Origin: Shewanella japonica
GTDB taxonomy: Bacteria; Pseudomonadota; Gammaproteobacteria; Enterobacterales; Shewanellaceae
Length of the DNA stretch: 64,000 bases
Direction: 5' to 3'
Assembly (NCBI RefSeq): GCF_002075795.1
Contig: NZ_CP020472.1
Location: 1,781,001-1,845,000, forward strand
Shown: positions 56,649 to 64,000 of the stretch, piece by piece
Layout: every line of letters starts with the position of its first letter
Numbering within the stretch: position 1 is the first letter of the stretch
Translations under genes and position numbers: made by a program
The notes under the pieces: generated by a model
Databases searched by the model: none
Seen by the model: the letters and a program-made list of their open reading frames with translations, nothing else
What the model was told of the DNA's origin: nothing

Positions 56649-57380
56649 TTATAGCTGTTTAATCGCCCAGCTCATAAATTCTTTACGAGTTTCTTCATCA
56701 GCTTGAAGCCACCAATATTGAAGCATTTGCTCAGGATGTGTCCCTGTTTGGCTATTGGCGTTAACTTTTGCACTGCTTGTTTTAGTCGTGTTAACTTCAT
56801 TTGCACTAGCGGCTACAGCAGGTGCCGTTGCTGCAACAGTCGCACTGGGTGCAACTTTAGCGACAGGTAAAGATTTTGTATTACTATCTGTTGCTGAAGC
56901 AGACAAGGTATCAATATCTTCGCCTTGACTACCGTTGAACAAATTGGAAATAAAACTACTCTCTTTATATTCTGTTTGAGTTACTGTATATGATACTGCG
57001 CCGTTATCTTTTCGAGAAATTACGACTTGAGGGTCTTTGGCAAAGGCTTTAGGCTTTTTGACATAGTCGCCGTCGATAGGCTTTAACTGATACTCGTAAT
57101 CGCCATCAACCTTGATATCGATAATAAATGGTGAAGATTTAATAAAACTCTGGCTATCACTGAAATCATCATCAACCATATCATGATAACGAATTGCAAT
57201 TTTGTGCTGGCCGTTATCTAACTCAAGGTTAGTTTTATGCGAGAACATATTGGTATCAATTTCTTTGCCGTCTAAAGCAAGATATTCAAAAGACATAGGA
57301 ATGGAGAGATTTGCTGCAATAACAGAAGTTGAAGTGACAAAAGCCAGTAATGTCGCACTCAGCGGCAGTGTAAATTTCAT
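56649..57380 (-). CDS. DUF2057 (YccT-family) exported protein
   Basis: A 243-residue protein with a signal peptide (TSTSVIAANL near residue 23) and the DUF2057 opening LSIPMSFEYLALDGKEI, then an all-beta domain to about residue 130. An Ala/Thr/Ser/Val-rich low-complexity linker (about 160-210) joins it to a short helical tail, MLQYWWLQADEETRKEFMSWA. The family is periplasmic and its function is unknown; the tail looks like a protein-interaction peptide. It starts 10 bases after the PriC-like gene. Confidence 0.82.
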   Translation of the reverse strand: MKFTLPLSATLLAFVTSTSVIAANLSIPMSFEYLALDGKEIDTNMFSHKTNLELDNGQHKIAIRYHDMVDDDFSDSQSFIKSSPFIIDIKVDGDYEYQLKPIDGDYVKKPKAFAKDPQVVISRKDNGAVSYTVTQTEYKESSFISNLFNGSQGEDIDTLSASATDSNTKSLPVAKVAPSATVAATAPAVAASANEVNTTKTSSAKVNANSQTGTHPEQMLQYWWLQADEETRKEFMSWAIKQL

Positions 57381-57389
57381 TGTTGCTCC

Positions 57390-58055
57390 TTAACGATTTG
57401 TATTTCGATTCGGTCGTTCAAACATTTGAATCCTATCTTCAATATAGCTAATTGCTTGACGGCACTTTCCTAATCTGCGGTGCAGAGAAAGGATTTCATT
57501 TTGTATCGTGATTTTGTCAGCACTGTGACAGTTTGCAAGCTTAGTTTCCATTTCTGCAATTTTTTGTTCAAAAGTTGTAGCCCAATTCAAATGTTTATTA
57601 AGCTCTTGGTAAATCTGGTGGCTATTTTTCATCACATTGTTAGCTATCCATGCAAACCCACTGTCGGCATGTTGCTGCTGTTGTTTCTTCGCATATCTAG
57701 CACGGTTGTTGGCACGTTTTTGTTCAGCTGTTTTTACATTAATATTGGTCGTCACTAAAGCTCGACGTAATGCAGTAAAGCGGTCTTGTATTCTTTGGCA
57801 ACTTAACTCGATAATTTTGATGTCTAATTTTAGAGAAAGTTGCTTTTCTAATTGAACAATATCTTTTTTAAGTTGTTGGATACAGGGTGTGAGCTGAGCA
57901 CCTTGCTGAATAAATAATTGCGAATTAAATCTTTCAATGTCTTGCAGCATTTTCTTCTGTTGTGAAGGCAATTGCTGGTCATGATTTAACGCATCTCGTT
58001 CAAGTGTATTGAGCTGCTGCTTTAATTGATGAATTAGTTGATTTGTATTTCTCAT
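57390..58055 (-). CDS. priC: PriC-like primosomal replication protein
   Basis: A 221-residue helical protein rich in Gln, Lys and Arg. It has the PriC-type N-terminal helix with LERDALNHD, a basic middle (AEQKRANNRARYAKKQQQQ) and a C-terminal part LHRRLGKCRQAISYIEDRIQMFERPN. PriC assists replication restart by loading DnaB at abandoned forks. The start ATG at 58055 overlaps the stop of the upstream TauE/SafE gene (ATGA), so five extra residues from 58070 are unlikely. The sequence is divergent from E. coli PriC. Confidence 0.72.
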   Translation of the reverse strand: MRNTNQLIHQLKQQLNTLERDALNHDQQLPSQQKKMLQDIERFNSQLFIQQGAQLTPCIQQLKKDIVQLEKQLSLKLDIKIIELSCQRIQDRFTALRRALVTTNINVKTAEQKRANNRARYAKKQQQQHADSGFAWIANNVMKNSHQIYQELNKHLNWATTFEQKIAEMETKLANCHSADKITIQNEILSLHRRLGKCRQAISYIEDRIQMFERPNRNTNR

Positions 58056-58825
58056 AACCATGCGGTCCAAGCAAGATTAGCTGCAATTGCTAGTACGACG
58101 ATAATAAAGAGTGGTTTGACAAAGGGAATTCCGAATCGTATTGCTGATTTCGCGCCAATGAATGAGCCCGCCATCATACACACCCCCATCCATAGACCCA
58201 GTATCCAGTCAACTTCACCTAAAAGGGCAAAAATAATGAGTGCAGTGACATTACTGACAAACGTCATGACCCTAGCAAGGGCACAACTGTTTAATAAAGG
58301 TAGCTTGTGCAGCCTGATACTACTTACTGTCCAAAAGGCACCAATGCCAGGACCAGCAAAACCATCGTAGCAACCTAGTAAAGTCCCTTGAGCTGCTTGT
58401 TTCGTTTTACACGGCGATTGGGTGGGCGCTACAGAAATATTATCTCCCATTGCTTTTGGACTGAGTAAGGTATAAAACGCGATGCTGATGATAACCAATG
58501 GAAGAATTTTTTCGAGCCAAGCGGCGTCGATTAAATAAACTAAAATGCTGCCTAATACAGCACCTATAAAAGTGGTAATAAAGGCGGTTCGCCAAAATCT
58601 AAGTTTGATGAGTTGCTGCTTATAATAAGTATATCCAGCGGTCAATGAGCCGAAACATGCTGCCAGCTTATTTGTGCCTAAGGCTAAATGAGGCGGAATG
58701 CCCATAGTCAGTAGTGCGGGAATTGATAGCAATCCACCACCTCCTACTACGGCATCAATAAAACCAGCGACTAATCCAATAACAGCCAAAAACGCCCAAT
58801 GGCTAGGATCTAACAGAAATTCCAA
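58052..58825 (-). CDS. TauE/SafE-family sulfite/anion exporter-like membrane protein
   Basis: A 257-residue inner-membrane protein with about eight helices. It has the family motif GLVAGFIDAVVGGGGLLSIPALL at the N-terminus and its degenerate repeat GCYDGFAGPGIGAFW in the second half. It is of the YfcA type. Members move sulfite, sulfoacetate or other organic anions; the substrate is unknown. It overlaps the PriC-like gene by 4 bases and starts 8 bases after dinG, so dinG, this gene and priC form one operon. Confidence 0.9.
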   Translation of the reverse strand: MEFLLDPSHWAFLAVIGLVAGFIDAVVGGGGLLSIPALLTMGIPPHLALGTNKLAACFGSLTAGYTYYKQQLIKLRFWRTAFITTFIGAVLGSILVYLIDAAWLEKILPLVIISIAFYTLLSPKAMGDNISVAPTQSPCKTKQAAQGTLLGCYDGFAGPGIGAFWTVSSIRLHKLPLLNSCALARVMTFVSNVTALIIFALLGEVDWILGLWMGVCMMAGSFIGAKSAIRFGIPFVKPLFIIVVLAIAANLAWTAWL

Positions 58826-58833
58826 ATAAATAC

Positions 58834-60909
58834 CTATTCTATAACTTTACGAAATGGCGGAAGGGCATCAAGTAATGATTTACCATAACGCTTAGTAATA
58901 AGACGCCTATCTAAAATGGTGACGCGACCATAATCATCTTCTTTACGGAGTAATCTACCACAACTTTGGATCAATTTGCGTGATGCATCTGGAATGGTGA
59001 GCTGTAAAAATGGATTACCACCTTTACTCTTAATGTATTCTGCATGCGCTTGTTCAACTGGTGAAGTTGGCACTGCAAAGGGTAATTTGGTAATAATCAG
59101 ATTGGTAAGGTAATCACCGGGTAAATCTAACCCTTCTGAAAAACTTCCTGTACCGAAAATAATACTGGGCTTACCTTGGTCACAGCGGAGCTTGTGTTGC
59201 TCTAAAATTTGTTGCCTTGGCATGGTTCCTTGCACAAACAGCTGGTCTTTGGCAATTTTACCATTGACCTTATCTGTCACTTTTTCCATTTGCCAATATG
59301 AGGCAAACAGTACTAATGTCGCCATTTCATCTTCTACAAGTGCGATAACTTGTTCTGCTAGTTCATCTGTAAAAGCATCTTCAGTGGGCTCATTTTCCAT
59401 TTGTGGAATAAACAGTGTCGCATTATTTTGATAATCAAAGGGCGATAATAAGGCTAGAAAACGACTACCATCATTTAGGGACAACCCGACTTGGTGAGCG
59501 AAATGATTGAAATTATTTAAGGCTCTTAATGTTGCGCTACACAATATAACGCCTGCAGCTTTTTGCCAGAGCATATGCTCTAGCATAAAACCGACCTCAA
59601 TTGGAGATGCACAAAATAGGTAATCTTGTTGTTTACCGGTAATGAGCTCTGCCCAGCGAGCCATTGGCGCCCCTTTTTTGGAATCCTCTTTTGCGAGCAT
59701 TTTCCAGAGTTTTGCGAGATTTTCTAACCTTTGCAGTATAAAGCCGGCCTCTGATAAAGCAGCTTCTGATTGATGCTTTGGTAGTTCACCATCTTTGATT
59801 GCTTCATTCAGTACACTTTGGATCTTGGTAAATTGTTTTACTGCAAGATTTGATGTAGTTGCTAAGTTTTCTGCTTGTATTAGTAAAGATTCTGGAAGCT
59901 TGCCATTTTCGAATCGTAAACGCGTTTCTGGGTTGGCAAAAAGTTTAGGCTGTGTGTCGCAAAAATGGGCAACTTGATTAAGCTGAGTCACTAAATCGCC
60001 AATGTGATCGAGCATTGCTTGCACAGGGGCAATAATATGTGTGGTTTTAAGTTGATTTTGAAGTTTGGAGCAGGTCTTTGACGCCTTTTCAAGCCAATCA
60101 CTCGCCCCCCTCAATGTTGCTTGAGCACTTGAAAAATCTCTTGCTACCGTCGGCAAGTGATGAGCCTCATCTATGACATAAAACATGTCTTCAGGTTCTG
60201 GCAAAATCACGCCACCGCCTAACTCTAGATCGGCAAACAGCAAACTGTGATTAACAATAAGTACATCCCAGGTCTCGACATCTTCACGAGCTTTATGAAA
60301 AGGGCAGTGATGATGGCTCGACATTTGCCGATGACAACTGTGCTTATCACAGCAAATTTGCTGCCATAAAAAGTCAGGAATAGGCTTTTTTAATGTATCA
60401 ATCTCGCCGTTCCACTTATTGTCGTTAAAATCTTGATGTAGGGCTTTGAGGAGATCTATTTGACTTTGATCTGGTTTAGTTTGCCACATTGCCATCTGAG
60501 ATGTGTCTTCAGGACCTATCATGGCAGCGAGTTTAGCTAAACATACGTAACGCTGGCGGCCTTTAACTAAACCGAATTTAAAATCAACGCCAGATTGTTG
60601 CAAAAAGAAAGGTAAATCCTTGTGCAATAACTGCTCCTGCAAGGCTACTGTTGCTGTCGCGATACAGACCTTTTTCTTACTTGCCAAAGCTAATGGAATC
60701 GTTCCGAGAATATAAGAAAGGGATTTACCAATACCGGTTCCTGCTTCACAAACCATAATGCGTCGTTGTTTATCATAGTCACCAGCTAGGGTTTTTGATA
60801 TTTCTGCCACCATAAAGTTTTGCTCTCTGCGAGAACGAAAATTTGGCATCGCAGTCGCAATATCTTTATAGATAGTGCGGATCTGGGTTTTGATATGATC
60901 CGTTAGCAT
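58834..60909 (-). CDS. dinG: ATP-dependent DNA helicase DinG
   Basis: A 691-residue XPD-like superfamily 2 helicase. Walker A is AGTGIGKS (56-63). Four cysteines around CLAKL and CCDKHSCHRQ...CPFH form the iron-sulfur site, and Walker B is the DEAHHLP box. Late motifs are FGTGSFSEGLDLPG and QSCGRLLRKEDDYG. It unwinds R-loops and D-loops with 5'-3' polarity and in E. coli is SOS-induced. The LexA box in its promoter supports the same control here. Confidence 0.94.
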   Translation of the reverse strand: MLTDHIKTQIRTIYKDIATAMPNFRSRREQNFMVAEISKTLAGDYDKQRRIMVCEAGTGIGKSLSYILGTIPLALASKKKVCIATATVALQEQLLHKDLPFFLQQSGVDFKFGLVKGRQRYVCLAKLAAMIGPEDTSQMAMWQTKPDQSQIDLLKALHQDFNDNKWNGEIDTLKKPIPDFLWQQICCDKHSCHRQMSSHHHCPFHKAREDVETWDVLIVNHSLLFADLELGGGVILPEPEDMFYVIDEAHHLPTVARDFSSAQATLRGASDWLEKASKTCSKLQNQLKTTHIIAPVQAMLDHIGDLVTQLNQVAHFCDTQPKLFANPETRLRFENGKLPESLLIQAENLATTSNLAVKQFTKIQSVLNEAIKDGELPKHQSEAALSEAGFILQRLENLAKLWKMLAKEDSKKGAPMARWAELITGKQQDYLFCASPIEVGFMLEHMLWQKAAGVILCSATLRALNNFNHFAHQVGLSLNDGSRFLALLSPFDYQNNATLFIPQMENEPTEDAFTDELAEQVIALVEDEMATLVLFASYWQMEKVTDKVNGKIAKDQLFVQGTMPRQQILEQHKLRCDQGKPSIIFGTGSFSEGLDLPGDYLTNLIITKLPFAVPTSPVEQAHAEYIKSKGGNPFLQLTIPDASRKLIQSCGRLLRKEDDYGRVTILDRRLITKRYGKSLLDALPPFRKVIE

Positions 60910-60961
60910 GTAGGGTCCATTAGCAATCTTTACTTACTAATTCTGTATTAGCTGTTATATG

Positions 60962-60977
60962 CTGTACATAATAACAG
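60962..60977. promoter_or_regulatory. LexA (SOS) box between dinG and polB
   Basis: CTGTACATAATAACAG is a CTGT-N8-ACAG LexA site. It lies 53 bases upstream of dinG and 170 bases upstream of polB. Both genes are SOS-induced in E. coli (dinG, dinA), so one operator could control both directions. Confidence 0.85.
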
Positions 60978-61146
60978 TGATTTTAGTTGTTCGAAATATA
61001 TAATCTAGCTAAAAGCTAAGCGAAGACTTTTAGCGACAGGATTCAAATCGGATAATGAAGGGCTCGATCTTAGATGTTATGAATATCTATGGCTATGACC
61101 TTATTCAGTTAATCACACTCAATATGTAAAGTAATCTTGTTAATCC

Positions 61147-63588
61147 ATGGACACTCAATTGCAAAAAAACACCCTAAAAGGGCTCGTACTCACCCGACAC
61201 GCCATTTATCGACATGGCCGATTACTATTGCAGTATTTTATAAAAACAGCTGACGGTCCTGCAATCATTGAGGTGGAGCAGTTTGATGTTATTTGCTTTT
61301 GTAAGCAGATAGATTCTGAGTTCATTTTAAGTCATTTTAGTACTGGTATAAGAATTGAGCCGGTAAGCCTAAAAAATTTTAATTACGAAGATGTGTCTTG
61401 TGTTTATGTAAAATCAACAACGATGTTAAAACAGGTGCTGCGCATTGCTAATGACGCTGGTATTGAAATTTATGAAGCAGATATTCGACCTGAACAACGT
61501 TTTTTAATAGAAAGATTTATAGCATTACAAGCTGAATTTGCCATTAATGCTCCTTTATCACAGCCGCCGTATAACACTGATAATCATCCAAGTACTCACA
61601 CTTACTTAGCAAGCAAAGCCAGAAGAACAGAAGTTAATGTGCCTGTCTCAATGGTGTCTTTAGATTTTGAATGCAGCCCAACTGGTGAACTGTATTCTGT
61701 TGGTTTATATGGTTCACATTCAGCGCTAAATGAGGAAACCGACCTTTATCAGAAAGTCATCATGGTAGGAGAGTCTGAATCAATAGATAACAAAAAGTTT
61801 GATAGCGACAAATTAAGCGATGATGACATTCACTGGGTGAGCGATGAAGTCTCATTAATTAAAGCTCTGATAACTTGGTTCAAAGAGTATGACCCTGATG
61901 TCATTATTGGTTGGGCGGTGGTGACCTTTGATTTGGCGCTACTGTATAAGCGTTGTCAAATACATCAAATAGCATTATTAATCGGTCGCGATGAACAAGC
62001 GCTGACTTGGAAGGTGGAAGATAAGTATCGTCCTGAGACACTATCGCTGCCTGGACGGGTTGTACTTGATGGTATTGATTGGATAAAAGCGGCTTTTTAT
62101 CAATTCGAGCGTTATTCGCTAGAGCATGTTTCTCAGCACTTATTAAACGAAGGCAAAGCCATTGATCATGTTGAAAATCGTGGGCAAGAAATATGTCACC
62201 TTTTTGAGCACAACAAACAAGCATTAGCTTTTTATAACTTAACTGATTGTAGGTTAGTGTGGGATATCTTTAAAAAGACCCAATTACTGGCTTTTGCATT
62301 AGAAAGAGCAAAATTAACGGGTCTTGAGTTTGGGCGAGTAGGTGCCTCGGTCGCTGCATTTAATAACTTGTACTTACCGCATCTTCATAGAAGTGGATTT
62401 GTTGCACCAGCGAGAGCGGCCAGTAATGGTTTAGAATCTCCAGGTGGCTATGTCATGGACTCCATTCCAGGCTTTTATAAAGATGTATTAGTCCTCGATT
62501 TTAAAAGTCTGTACCCTTCAATAATACGTACCTTCTTAATTGACCCTAAAAGTCTTGTTGAAGCAAAATTCAACCCTTTAGAAGATGATGTTGACGGCTT
62601 TTTGGAAGCTAAGTTTAATCGTCATAATGCAATTTTACCTGGTCTTATTGCTAGTCTTTCTCTGCAAAGAGAAAAAGCTAAACAAGATAATGATAAACCT
62701 CTTTCTCAAGCAATTAAAATTATCATGAACTCTTTATATGGCGTTTTAGGCTCAAAAGGGTGCGTTTTTCATGACGCTAAACTGGCAAGTTCTATCACAA
62801 TGCGTGGCCATCAAATTATGAAACAAACGAAAGTTTGGATTGAAGAGTTGGGTTATACGGTTATTTATGGTGATACAGACTCAACATTTGTGTGGTTGGG
62901 TGAAAAGCATCAAATAAAAGATATCAACAAACTAGGAGAGCAACTAGCACATGATATGACAGTTAAGTGGCAACAGCGTTGTCTGGATGAATACGCTTTA
63001 ACTAGTCATTTGGAGTTAGAATTCGAAAGTCATTTTAGTCAGTTTGTTATGCCGACTTTAAGAGGGTCAGAAGCTGGCAGTAAAAAGCGTTACGTCGGCG
63101 CATCAAAGGATGCCGAAGGGCAACTCTCTCTTACATTCAAAGGAATGGAGCAAGTAAGAAGCGATTGGAGCCCGTTAGCGAGAAGGATCCAATACCATTT
63201 GTATTTTTTATTGTTTTCTAATGGTGACGTTAAATCTTATCTAAACGAGCAACTTGAGCAATTGGCTTTGGGTCAATTCGATAATGAGTTGATATTTAGA
63301 AAACGATTGAAACGTCATGTAGAAGAATATACCGCTAAATCCTCACCACACGTTAAAGCTGCCATTAGGCTTTGCCAGATCACAGGTGATAAGAATAAAG
63401 GTAGAAGAGGAGCGTTAATTGAGTACCGAATGACATTGAATGGTGCTCAGCCTATTACTGCTGTAAATGAGTCAATAGATTATGACTATTACATCGAAAA
63501 ACAGATAAAGCCGATAGCGGAGCCCGTTTTAGCCTTATTAGGGGAAGGGTTTGATAGTCTTAGTAGTCATCAGATAATGTTAATTTAG
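61147..63588 (+). CDS. polB: DNA polymerase II (family B)
   Basis: An 813-residue family B polymerase (E. coli 783). The N-terminal 3'-5' exonuclease has Exo I SLDFECS (about residue 175), Exo II around IIGWAVVTFDL and Exo III YNLTDCRLVW. Polymerase motif A is DFKSLYPSIIRTF (about 452), motif B IIMNSLYGVLGSKG and motif C YGDTDST. It performs error-free restart and some bypass at damaged forks. It is divergent from dinG across a LexA box. The start ATG is at 61147. Confidence 0.96.
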   Translation: MDTQLQKNTLKGLVLTRHAIYRHGRLLLQYFIKTADGPAIIEVEQFDVICFCKQIDSEFILSHFSTGIRIEPVSLKNFNYEDVSCVYVKSTTMLKQVLRIANDAGIEIYEADIRPEQRFLIERFIALQAEFAINAPLSQPPYNTDNHPSTHTYLASKARRTEVNVPVSMVSLDFECSPTGELYSVGLYGSHSALNEETDLYQKVIMVGESESIDNKKFDSDKLSDDDIHWVSDEVSLIKALITWFKEYDPDVIIGWAVVTFDLALLYKRCQIHQIALLIGRDEQALTWKVEDKYRPETLSLPGRVVLDGIDWIKAAFYQFERYSLEHVSQHLLNEGKAIDHVENRGQEICHLFEHNKQALAFYNLTDCRLVWDIFKKTQLLAFALERAKLTGLEFGRVGASVAAFNNLYLPHLHRSGFVAPARAASNGLESPGGYVMDSIPGFYKDVLVLDFKSLYPSIIRTFLIDPKSLVEAKFNPLEDDVDGFLEAKFNRHNAILPGLIASLSLQREKAKQDNDKPLSQAIKIIMNSLYGVLGSKGCVFHDAKLASSITMRGHQIMKQTKVWIEELGYTVIYGDTDSTFVWLGEKHQIKDINKLGEQLAHDMTVKWQQRCLDEYALTSHLELEFESHFSQFVMPTLRGSEAGSKKRYVGASKDAEGQLSLTFKGMEQVRSDWSPLARRIQYHLYFLLFSNGDVKSYLNEQLEQLALGQFDNELIFRKRLKRHVEEYTAKSSPHVKAAIRLCQITGDKNKGRRGALIEYRMTLNGAQPITAVNESIDYDYYIEKQIKPIAEPVLALLGEGFDSLSSHQIMLI

Positions 63589-63811
63589 TGTTATTTGATA
63601 TTGCGTTTGTGGTTATTCGTTACTATTTTTGAATAGTTTGGTAGTTGATTGTACTGTTTGATGTGTGTATTTAGTATATTCATACGGAAATTGCGCTCAT
63701 TTCTTTGTTTCGTGATATTTCAGCATGCTAGCCTTTGTTGAAAGGATAATACAAACAAAATGGACTGTTACCAGCAACAATGATGAATTTAAAATGGGAA
63801 GGTTTAGCTCG

Positions 63812-64000
63812 ATGAAAAAGACTTTAATCGCTTCGACACTAGCAGCAGTGATGTTCGTACCAACAGCTTCAGCAATTGAAATCTATAAAGATGACAAGAA
63901 CTCAGTAGAAATTGGTGGCTTCATTGATGCACGTGTTTATCACGGTCAAGACACTACAGAAGTAGTCAATGGTGCATCACGCATTAACTTTGGTTTTGAT
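63812..64000 (+). CDS. Outer-membrane porin (partial, 3' end outside window)
   Basis: The first 63 residues of a gram-negative general porin. A signal peptide ends at PTASAIEIY, followed by the first beta strand KDDKNSVEIGGFIDARVYHG, the typical porin opening. An in-frame ATG lies six codons upstream (63794), but GGAAGG precedes 63812 and the signal peptide begins there. The gap to polB is 223 bases and probably holds its promoter. The name of the porin cannot be fixed from this fragment. Confidence 0.88.
   Translation, partial: MKKTLIASTLAAVMFVPTASAIEIYKDDKNSVEIGGFIDARVYHGQDTTEVVNGASRINFGFD

Overview
The window is a chromosomal segment from a marine gammaproteobacterium, almost certainly a Shewanella species. 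The evidence is a metal-reduction locus (OmcA-type cytochrome, MtrC, MtrA, MtrB), an oleABCD long-chain olefin cluster, and the neighbourhood rlmL-uup-rmf-fabA-Lon-like protease. Gene order also matches what I remember of the Shewanella pst-ole-panP-glycerate-mtr stretch. I see no prophage, insertion sequence, CRISPR array or defence island. This is mostly core genome.

Layout. 1-3.4 kb: partial DUF1415 gene, LysE-type exporter, DUF4136 lipoprotein, DUF2797 protein and gcvR. 3.4-9.3 kb: Pho-box-preceded pstC-pstA-pstB-phoU phosphate operon whose permeases carry large extra periplasmic domains. 9.4-17.5 kb: MOT1-type molybdate/sulfate transporter, DUF502 membrane protein, BCCT betaine/choline transporter, HNH protein YajD, DUF1289 protein, an unusual lipoprotein with a C-terminal membrane segment, and a methyltransferase. 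17.8-22.7 kb: oleA-oleB, a terminator, then oleC-oleD, which together join two fatty acyl chains head to head into a long olefin. 22.8-25.4 kb: sugar acetyltransferase, small exported protein, methionine gamma-lyase. 25.5-25.95 kb: four identical initiator tRNA genes with one strong promoter. 26.3-35.4 kb: rlmL, glutaredoxin-like gene, uup, DUF3466 surface protein, rmf, fabA and a Lon-like protease. 35.7-36.3 kb: tRNA-Ser(UGA) followed by a tandem array of tRNA 3'-half remnants, each with its own terminator hairpin. 36.4-40.3 kb: cupin, exported protein, and a secD-secF pair without yajC. 40.4-46.1 kb: panP aspartate decarboxylase, then glycerate kinase, GntP permease and a CdaR-type regulator broken by a frameshift. 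46.1-54.5 kb: small membrane protein and the mtrB-mtrA-mtrC-omcA extracellular electron transfer locus. 55.15 kb: 4.5S SRP RNA. 55.3-58.8 kb: ComFB, histone-deacetylase-like, DUF2057, PriC-like and TauE/SafE genes. 58.8-63.6 kb: dinG and polB, divergent around a LexA box. 63.8-64 kb: start of a porin.

How the parts work together. MtrA, MtrB and MtrC form the trans-outer-membrane haem wire, with the OmcA-type cytochrome as a second surface terminal reductase. GntP, glycerate kinase and CdaR form a glycerate uptake unit. DinG and Pol II are SOS functions sharing one operator. The clearest unexplained structure is the tRNA-Ser 3'-half/terminator array. It resembles the rtT repeats behind E. coli tyrT, but is built from tRNA-Ser. 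The other notable item is the frameshift in cdaR.
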